Shown here piece by piece: positions 31,894 through 37,315 of a stretch of 37,315 nucleotides of DNA. This DNA comes from Opitutales bacterium (GTDB lineage: Bacteria; Verrucomicrobiota; Verrucomicrobiia; Opitutales; T3Sed10-336). Below the pieces are notes generated by a model that was given only the letters and a program-made list of their open reading frames with translations, had not been told where the DNA came from and did no database searches. Positions within the stretch are counted from its first letter, which is position 1. Each line of letters starts with the position of its first letter. The stretch covers positions 1 through 37,315 of the forward strand of contig SLOW01000286.1 in NCBI GenBank assembly GCA_007132315.1, in the 5' to 3' direction. The translations under genes were made by a program, and so were the position numbers.

Positions 31894-32915
31894 TACTTGG
31901 GAAGGCGGCTATGGACAACATCGCGAACGATTGATTCGACACGGGCGCGCCATGCGTCAGAAAATTTCGGGTCTCCTTCAGCGGAGTGGACGGTGCAATG
32001 TTTCGCGGCTTCGGGAAATCCGCATTCTGTTAAGACGCAGGCGATGCGGGAGCGAACAACGTCCATCAATTCCAATTCCGCCGGGGCGAGCGGGAACCGG
32101 GCTCGCCCGGTGTCGAACCCCCTGAGCTGATATCCGGCCCGAAAACCTTCGGGGAAATTCGGGGCGTTGACCATCAAGGAAAAGAGATCGAGCAGTTTAA
32201 ACTGCACGTGCCTGGCTGAGTCCCAGTTTCCGCCGACGGTTTCGTGATAAATTTTCATGATGACCTCCGGGACGATTCCCGCGCTGGAGAGCGTGCCGCC
32301 GTCGCCGCCCATGAAGAGGGAGGCGCAGAGGAGTTCCTCCCACCCGATGAGCACTGAAAAATCGGGACGTTGCGGTTTGATCTCATGCAGGACTTGTTGA
32401 AAGCGAGGCATGTCCCGCGAGGTGTCCTTCGTACCGATGATTCGCGGGCAATCGAGCGCCAGGCGTTTGAGGACGGGAACGCTGATCTCGTTGGCGAAGG
32501 CAGGAATATTGTAGATGACAATATCAATCGGAGATTTCGCGGCCAGTTCTCGGAAATAGGTTTCGATGCTCTCCTGGGTCAGTTTGTAGTAATAAGGACC
32601 GGTGATGGATACCGCTCGACATCCGAGGCCGGCGCAGTAGCGGCACATTTCTAGAACGAGGTCGACGTTTGGTTCCGCCGCCCCTGCAAGGATCGGCCGG
32701 CCTCCCGCTTCTTCGGTGACGATTTTGAGGACCCGCTTGCGTTCCTCGTAAGACAGGCGAATGAACTCGCCCATGCTGCCGTTCGGATAGAATCCGGTAA
32801 CCCCTTTGTCGCCAAGCCAACGGATGATGCGGCGAAGTTCCTCTTCGTTGATCCGTCCCTGGTCATCGTAGGGGACGATGTTCGGTACAAAGATTCCTTG
32901 TAATTGACCGGGCAT
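31893..32915 (-). CDS. DapA/NAL-family aldolase (2-keto-3-deoxy sugar acid type)
   Basis: 340 aa TIM-barrel class I aldolase. NGSMGE at residues 45-50 stands where DHDPS has GTTGE. Tyr135 in IYNIP is the catalytic tyrosine, and Lys163 in IIGTKDTS is the Schiff-base lysine. It is about 40 residues longer than DapA, with a C-terminal extension. Members cleave 2-keto-3-deoxy sugar acids to pyruvate plus an aldehyde. Next to a lactonase-type amidohydrolase and a mutarotase, the likely substrate is a 2-keto-3-deoxy-L-fuconate or rhamnonate type acid, giving lactaldehyde (inference). The gene overlaps the BMC shell gene by one base, which links the aldehyde product with the microcompartment. Confidence 0.88.
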   Translation of the reverse strand: MPGQLQGIFVPNIVPYDDQGRINEEELRRIIRWLGDKGVTGFYPNGSMGEFIRLSYEERKRVLKIVTEEAGGRPILAGAAEPNVDLVLEMCRYCAGLGCRAVSITGPYYYKLTQESIETYFRELAAKSPIDIVIYNIPAFANEISVPVLKRLALDCPRIIGTKDTSRDMPRFQQVLHEIKPQRPDFSVLIGWEELLCASLFMGGDGGTLSSAGIVPEVIMKIYHETVGGNWDSARHVQFKLLDLFSLMVNAPNFPEGFRAGYQLRGFDTGRARFPLAPAELELMDVVRSRIACVLTECGFPEAAKHCTVHSAEGDPKFSDAWRARVESIVRDVVHSRLPK

Positions 32916-32947
32916 GGTGAGAAGCGAAGGTTTTGTCGGAATACGAT

Positions 32948-33790
32948 TCAGGATGTTGGGTCCAAAGAGTAAATACGCCGGGCGTTCCGAGCATAGATTT
33001 TATCCCGGTTCTCCGCGCTCTCCTCCGCGAATATTTCATGAGTGACCTTGACCCATTGGTTCAGTGAGGCGGTCAAATTGCAAACAGGCCAGTCGCCTCC
33101 CCAGACGAGGCGGTCCCAGCCAAAACAATCCACCGCATGTTCGACCCACGGGCGGATCGTTTCGGTTGTAACCGCATCCGGAGGAGAATATGCAGGCAGC
33201 CCCGAGACTTTACAGATAACATTGGGACGGCTCGAGATATCCCGAAGCGAATCGTGCCATGGATCGCGTGCTTCCCCTGCGATGTCGGGCACGCCGCAAT
33301 GGTCGAGAATGAACGAAACATTCGGGCAGGAATCGACCAATTCCGCGGCGATTGTAAGCTGTGCGGGAAGCACGCAAAGGTCGAAGGTTAGGCCGCGCGC
33401 GGCGAGCCGGGCGATGTTTTGCCGGAAACTCGGTAAACGGGAAAGCTCATCCGGCTGGGTGTGGAGAACCCGTCGGATTCCTTTCACCGCAGGGTGATGG
33501 ATTGTATCCAGGTGCGTTTCGAAATCGTCATTTTCCGGACGGGCGGAGGCGATCACCCCGAGTAGCTTGTTGGCCGGATTCTCGGCCATTCGAGAAAAGA
33601 ACCGGGCCTCATCAATCGACTGGGCCCGGTCGACGTCGACCTCCATAAATAAGGTTCCCTCGATATCGAGGCCGGCGGAGGCGTTGCGGTATTCGTCCAG
33701 ACGGAAATTACCTTGCAGAGGAGACAGATTTTCCGTCCAAGGATACTGGAAACGACCCGGGTAGAGGAGATGTTGGTGAGTATCGATCAT
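32948..33790 (-). CDS. Amidohydrolase-2 family lactonase (L-fuconolactonase-like)
   Basis: 280 aa TIM-barrel metal-dependent hydrolase of the COG3618 type. The N-terminal MIDTHQHLL (Asp3, His5, His7) is the metal motif, LDHCGVPD carries the central histidine and WGGDWPV the catalytic aspartate. Characterised relatives open 1,5-lactones of L-fucose, L-rhamnose and similar acids. The start lies 2 bases after the stop of the mutarotase gene and the stop is 32 bases before the aldolase gene. Order and spacing support a non-phosphorylative deoxy-sugar pathway: mutarotation, (dehydrogenation), lactone opening, (dehydration), aldol cleavage. The dehydrogenase and dehydratase are not in this operon segment. 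Confidence 0.87.
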   Translation of the reverse strand: MIDTHQHLLYPGRFQYPWTENLSPLQGNFRLDEYRNASAGLDIEGTLFMEVDVDRAQSIDEARFFSRMAENPANKLLGVIASARPENDDFETHLDTIHHPAVKGIRRVLHTQPDELSRLPSFRQNIARLAARGLTFDLCVLPAQLTIAAELVDSCPNVSFILDHCGVPDIAGEARDPWHDSLRDISSRPNVICKVSGLPAYSPPDAVTTETIRPWVEHAVDCFGWDRLVWGGDWPVCNLTASLNQWVKVTHEIFAEESAENRDKIYARNARRIYSLDPTS

Positions 33791-33792
33791 AG

Positions 33793-34131
33793 TCAGTCAG
33801 AGTGAAAAACTTCTTCCATTTCCGCCCACCATTCGCCAGGTAAGCGATCGGGGAGGGGGGTCTGGCATGGCTTGCATACTTCCCACCATTCCAGGGTTTT
33901 GGGATCGGCCGCCATCTTGGCCGCGTCTGCCTCGAAGTCGTTCCCAGTGTATTCAAAATAACTAAACAGGTAGTAATTTCCGTCGGGAAGTTTTCGCAAA
34001 TAGATCGAGTAGTTGCGGATGTTGCACTTGTCGATCATCTGCAGGACCTCCGGCCAGACCGCGGCGTGGAGACGTTTGTATTCTTCGATTTTTTCCGGTT
34101 TAAGACCGATTACACTTCCGTAACGCTTCAT
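33793..34131 (-). CDS. rhaM: L-rhamnose/L-fucose mutarotase (RhaM family)
   Basis: 112 aa, a normal length for RhaM. Landmarks are MKRYGSVIGLKPEKIEEYKRLH, VWPEVLQMIDKCNIRNYSIY, FSYFEYTGNDFEAD, and the C-terminal tryptophan pair in EWWEVCKPCQ and EWWAEMEEVFH. It interconverts the alpha and beta anomers of 6-deoxy-hexoses, cytoplasmic. COG3254 relatives serve both rhamnose and fucose, so the sugar is not decided. It lies 15 bases after the MaoC gene and 2 before the lactonase gene. Confidence 0.9.
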   Translation of the reverse strand: MKRYGSVIGLKPEKIEEYKRLHAAVWPEVLQMIDKCNIRNYSIYLRKLPDGNYYLFSYFEYTGNDFEADAAKMAADPKTLEWWEVCKPCQTPLPDRLPGEWWAEMEEVFHSD

Positions 34132-34146
34132 CGTAATATCCAGGGT

Positions 34147-34674
34147 TCAGGTTTCTTTGTCAGGTACTTCAGCTTCAAAGGCCGCCGGGTTGCGATACTT
34201 GACGGTCTGAAGGTGTTCACAATATAGGGCCAGATCGCCTTCATTCTTAAAGATCTCGTAGCTGGCGCGATAGAGTCCCATTTCCTTATATTTGGGAGAT
34301 TTCTCCAAGTCGGTTTTGATGGTGTAGACCGTGTCGCCGATGAAGACAGGTTTGATAAATCGAAGCTTGTCGTAGCCATAACTGAAGGCGTTCACGCAAT
34401 TGGTGGCGACCAGGCCGAGCCCGACACTGAACACCATCGCTCCGGCGATCAGTCGCCTGCCGAAGAGGCCATCTTCGCGGGCGAAGATTTCGTCGGCCAC
34501 ATACGGATGCATATCGAGGACCAAGGCGTTGAATTGCATCGATTCCCCCTCACCCAGCGTGCGGCGTATTGAACGAATCCTTCGGCCAATCTGGATATCC
34601 TCGTAATACCAGTCTTCGGCGTTCCAAACAGGAATCTCCTTATGTTTGACTGGATCCGGATTGGGATTCTTCAC
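34147..34674 (-). CDS. MaoC-like hydratase protein with substituted active-site histidine
   Basis: 175 aa hot-dog fold, MaoC-type: EDWYYEDIQIG, then ALVLDMHPYVAD where the hydratase dyad D-x4-H normally sits, then RRLIAGAMVFSVGLG and FSYGYDKLRFIKPVFIGDT. The position of the catalytic histidine (GDFxPxHxD in active members) holds valine here, so this chain may be inactive or act as the partner of another subunit. It shares the long segment FSYGYDxLRFIKPVFIGDT with the MaoC protein at 35867, so the two are paralogues. Its ATG overlaps the stop of the CaiB gene by four bases (ATGA). Confidence 0.85.
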   Translation of the reverse strand: MKNPNPDPVKHKEIPVWNAEDWYYEDIQIGRRIRSIRRTLGEGESMQFNALVLDMHPYVADEIFAREDGLFGRRLIAGAMVFSVGLGLVATNCVNAFSYGYDKLRFIKPVFIGDTVYTIKTDLEKSPKYKEMGLYRASYEIFKNEGDLALYCEHLQTVKYRNPAAFEAEVPDKET

Positions 34675-35837
34675 AAGTGAAACTCTTTCTCTACGGATTG
34701 GTTGTGTTGTCCGATGGAGGGTGCGCCTCGGGTGGATTTATAAATGTTGCCGTCGATCCGAATGGGACAGCGAAGCGTTTTCAACGGCGTTCCACCAGAA
34801 CACAAGATTTCCTGTTCCATGTCAAGCGCGCGATAACCCTCGGTTGCCCGCAATACTTTCCAATTCATGACCTCCGCGCACCAAATGTCGGCCGGTTCGA
34901 GGACCGCCAGCCATTCGGTAGTTGTTTTGCTCTTTAGATGATTGCGCAGGATCCCCTTGATCTCATCACGGCGGGTGAACCAACTCTTGGGTTCGGTAAA
35001 CGATTCCAGCGGGGGGCAATCGAGCAGTTTCCCCAAATGAGTCACTGCGCCCATGGCCAAGGCGAGATGCCCGTCGGCGGTGGCGTAGATGCCATAAGGC
35101 GCTCCGAGATAGGCGTGGCCGTTATTCACCGCGCTCCGGCGGGCGGGTTGTTCCCCATCGTTCAAATGGGTGGTGATGACTTCGAACTGCAGGTCGAGGA
35201 TCGACTCCAGCAGGCTCACCTCCACGCGTGCTCCTCTTCCGGATATGCCGCGTCGAACCAGACAGGCGAGGATTCCCTCGACCAGGTGTGCGCTGGCGGC
35301 AAGGTCGGCGACGGCGAGACCCACCGGGACGGGCGGATCGTCCATGTTGCCTGAAAGCCAGCAAAGTCCCGATATCGACTGGGCGAGGAGATCCTGGCCG
35401 GGTTTGGCCGCCCAGGGGCCGTCCGGTCCATAACCGGTCACGGTGCCGAAGATCAGGCGCGGATTGATGCGCGCCACGGTATCGTAATCAAGGCCGAGCT
35501 TTCGCATGACTCCAGGGCGAAAGTTTTCGATCAGGACATCGGCACTTTCAATCAATTTCCGCACTTTCGCCAAATCATCGGCGTCTTTGAGGTCGGCTGC
35601 GAAACCTTCTTTATTGCGATTGATGGAATGAAATAGGGTGCTATCTCCTTCGACCCCCAGATTCGAGATATAGAGCTGGCGGCAGATGTCCCCGCCTCGG
35701 GGCCGCTCGATTTTAATCACCCGCGCACCTAGGTCGGCCAGTCGCATCGCGGCGGCGGGCCCGGCCAGAAATTGGGAAAAATCGAGAACGAGCAGGCCGT
35801 GCAGCGGTTTGTCGGAGGAGTCTGAAGCATTTACCAT
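34671..35837 (-). CDS. CaiB/BaiF-family (type III) CoA transferase
   Basis: 388 aa. Family landmarks are LDFSQFLAGPAAAMRLADLGARVIKIE (N-terminal CoA binding), NRNKEGFAADL, ADVLIENFRPGVMRKLGLDY, TGYGPDGPWAAKPGQDLLAQ and PVPVGLAVADLAAS, whose Asp corresponds to the catalytic aspartate region. Such enzymes move CoA between carboxylic acids. It lies between two MaoC-type hydratase genes, overlapping one of them by four bases. The trio therefore probably activates an acid as a CoA ester and hydrates or dehydrates it. How this joins the deoxy-sugar genes is not evident from known pathways. Confidence 0.92.
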   Translation of the reverse strand: MVNASDSSDKPLHGLLVLDFSQFLAGPAAAMRLADLGARVIKIERPRGGDICRQLYISNLGVEGDSTLFHSINRNKEGFAADLKDADDLAKVRKLIESADVLIENFRPGVMRKLGLDYDTVARINPRLIFGTVTGYGPDGPWAAKPGQDLLAQSISGLCWLSGNMDDPPVPVGLAVADLAASAHLVEGILACLVRRGISGRGARVEVSLLESILDLQFEVITTHLNDGEQPARRSAVNNGHAYLGAPYGIYATADGHLALAMGAVTHLGKLLDCPPLESFTEPKSWFTRRDEIKGILRNHLKSKTTTEWLAVLEPADIWCAEVMNWKVLRATEGYRALDMEQEILCSGGTPLKTLRCPIRIDGNIYKSTRGAPSIGQHNQSVEKEFHL

Positions 35838-35866
35838 AACGAGGGAGCGAGTGAGATTGTGTCGGT

Positions 35867-36334
35867 TCAGGTTTGAAGTTCGGGGCTGGACTCCGGTTCG
35901 CGCCGGTTGACCAGCAGGAGGTGTTCACAGGCGAGGACGATTTCATCTCTCTGATTGAAGACCTCGACCAGTTCGCTGACCACTCCTTGCGCGGGTCGCT
36001 TATGCGGACGCTTCTCCTTGACCGCCACCCGGACTCGGATGGTATCACCAATAAAGACCGGCTTGATAAAGCGAAGGCGATCGTAACCGTAGGAAAAGGC
36101 TTCGGCGTTGATCGCACCGGCTGTCATTCCGATGGCGACGCTGAATATCAGTGTGCCGTGGGCGATTCTCTGGTGGAACTCCTGGGTCTTGCACCATTCC
36201 GCATCCATGTGATGCGGATAAAAGTCACCGGTCTGTCCGGCGTGCATGACGATGTCGGTTTCGGTAATGGTTCGTCCGCCGGTTTGGCGGACATGTCCGA
36301 TTTCGTACTCTTCAAAATAGATATTTGTGAACAT
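35867..36334 (-). CDS. MaoC-family enoyl-CoA hydratase/dehydratase
   Basis: 155 aa single hot-dog domain, the usual size. The active site is intact: TETDIVMHAGQTGDFYPHHMD carries the D-x4-H dyad, followed by HQRIAHGTLIFSVAIG and FSYGYDRLRFIKPVFIGDT. It probably hydrates a 2-enoyl-CoA or dehydrates a 3-hydroxyacyl-CoA. It follows the solute-binding protein gene by 10 bases and precedes the CaiB gene by 29. With the divergent MaoC protein at 34147 it may form a heteromeric hydratase in which only this chain is catalytic (inference). Confidence 0.9.
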   Translation of the reverse strand: MFTNIYFEEYEIGHVRQTGGRTITETDIVMHAGQTGDFYPHHMDAEWCKTQEFHQRIAHGTLIFSVAIGMTAGAINAEAFSYGYDRLRFIKPVFIGDTIRVRVAVKEKRPHKRPAQGVVSELVEVFNQRDEIVLACEHLLLVNRREPESSPELQT

Positions 36335-36344
36335 GAGTGGGAAG

Positions 36345-37315
36345 TCAGGTATTGCCCGTCAGGCATTTTTGAAACAAACGATTCAATTCGCGCGCGGTGT
36401 CGGACGGTCTCGTGTGTCCGGCTACGCATGCGTGCGCGATCTGAGTCCCGGCGTCCTGAAAGGCCATGTATCCCGGAAACTGCGGACGCAAGAGAGCGAC
36501 ATCAAGAGTCGGGAGGGTTTCCCGGAAGAAGTTCATGCTGGCCGTATTCACCAATGAATCCGTCCAGGCGCTACGGTGACCCGGCTGGCCGCCCGCTTCA
36601 AAATAGATTCCTTTTTGGATTTCCGGACTTGCGGAGAAGGCGGCATAATCCATCGCGGTCCGTGGGTGCTTCGTCATCGCGGATACGGCAAGTCCGGCTC
36701 CACCCAAGGTGGAGCGAAGGGGGGAGTTCCCATAGGTAATCAATCCCCCCGCCTGCAACGGATGCTTGGTGTAACGCGGTCTTGAGTAATTCGAATAGCC
36801 GTAAGCGAACGGACAATAGGCGGCCCGTGGATCGTCGTCGGCAGTCGACATCCATTCGGCGGTGCGGATCGGGTTGCGCTCCAGGCAGGCCGGATCGCAA
36901 TGGGAAACCAATTCCCGCAAAGCCTCGAGAGCCTGAGATAACGCATCCTCCTCGGCCACCTGTTCCCCGTCGAAAACGCGGCCACCCACGGCTTCGCTGA
37001 ACATATAGGCGTGCATCAGGATATCGATCGGAAACGCCGAGACCGTGACAAATCCCCCTTTTGCGAGAGCGAGCAGATCATCCCAATTTTCGGGAAGTTT
37101 CAGAGCGTAACGTTCGATTAAATCGGGCCTCCAGGTCGCGATCGGGGCGGCTGCATCGGTTGCAAGCGTCCATTGCCGGTCCTTGAAACGGTAACTCGGA
37201 TGGGAGCGCCCGACGGAGTTTGCGGCCTGGTCCGCCAGGAATTCGCCTGACACCCAATCCTCGTAGGGAAGGAGAAGCCCTTCGGTCGCGGCCAACGCGG
37301 TATGCGGATGATCCA
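36345..37315 (-). CDS. Extracellular solute-binding protein, family 1 (N-terminus beyond window)
   Basis: At least 323 residues, frame open through the right edge, so the N-terminus and signal peptide are missing. The segments TEGLLLPYEDWV, PENWDDLLALA, FPIDILMHAYMFSEAVGG and STLGGAGLAVSAMTKHPRTAMDYAAF resemble family-1 ABC sugar-binding proteins (SBP_bac_1). The last segment is the typical region before the C-terminal hinge helices. It is the first visible gene of the leftward operon and presumably captures the sugar or acid that the later enzymes use. The permease genes are probably to the right, outside the window. Confidence 0.75.
   Translation of the reverse strand, partial: DHPHTALAATEGLLLPYEDWVSGEFLADQAANSVGRSHPSYRFKDRQWTLATDAAAPIATWRPDLIERYALKLPENWDDLLALAKGGFVTVSAFPIDILMHAYMFSEAVGGRVFDGEQVAEEDALSQALEALRELVSHCDPACLERNPIRTAEWMSTADDDPRAAYCPFAYGYSNYSRPRYTKHPLQAGGLITYGNSPLRSTLGGAGLAVSAMTKHPRTAMDYAAFSASPEIQKGIYFEAGGQPGHRSAWTDSLVNTASMNFFRETLPTLDVALLRPQFPGYMAFQDAGTQIAHACVAGHTRPSDTARELNRLFQKCLTGNT

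Overview
The window looks like a chromosomal segment from a GC-rich member of the Planctomycetes-Verrucomicrobia-Chlamydiae group. A polysaccharide-degrading Verrucomicrobiota is my best guess. The basis is the mix of Gfo/Idh/MocA oxidoreductases, DUF1080 and DUF6807 proteins, a sulfatase relic, a NagB-LmbE fusion, RapZ, a large membrane Ser/Thr kinase with WD40 repeats, and a bacterial microcompartment (BMC) shell protein. No rRNA, tRNA or CRISPR array was seen, so the taxonomy is inference.

Region 1 (1-14180) is a phosphosignalling and envelope cluster. A SrfC-like P-loop NTPase and the start of a second gene run leftward. Diverging from them are an FHA protein with an Ig-like domain, a membrane PP2C phosphatase with a coiled coil, a TolB-like lipoprotein, a membrane Ser/Thr kinase with PEGA-like and WD40 regions, a small FHA protein, and an exported protein with four tandem repeats. 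The likely theme is kinase/phosphatase control of FHA readers, coupled to a SrfC-type NTPase and to periplasmic modules.

Region 2 (14181-18016) holds a decayed IS1380-type transposase fragment, a Gfo/Idh/MocA oxidoreductase plus TIM-barrel isomerase pair, and a 132-bp palindromic MITE-like element.

Region 3 (18017-23386, leftward) is an amino-sugar block: RapZ, a glucosamine-6-phosphate deaminase fused to a degenerate LmbE domain, a ROK-like kinase and a stand-alone LmbE deacetylase. A decayed copy of part of the neighbouring oxidoreductase gene lies between rapZ and the deaminase.

Region 4 (23882-30985) is sugar/glycan metabolism. It contains a natural TIM-barrel/oxidoreductase fusion, an MFS sugar/nucleoside-type transporter, a secreted DUF1080 protein, a beta-propeller glycosidase-like protein, a truncated Tat-signal relic, a DUF6807 protein and a sulfatase pseudogene. 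The first three genes resemble the oxidation-elimination (3-keto-glycoside) route of glycan cleavage.

Region 5 (31279-37315, leftward) is one tight operon: solute-binding protein, MaoC hydratase, CaiB-type CoA transferase, a second MaoC protein with a substituted active site, rhamnose/fucose-type mutarotase, lactonase-type amidohydrolase, DapA-family aldolase and a tandem-BMC shell protein. It reads as uptake and non-phosphorylative breakdown of a deoxy sugar whose aldolase product may be handled in a microcompartment. The CoA-transferase/double-MaoC part is the unusual element.
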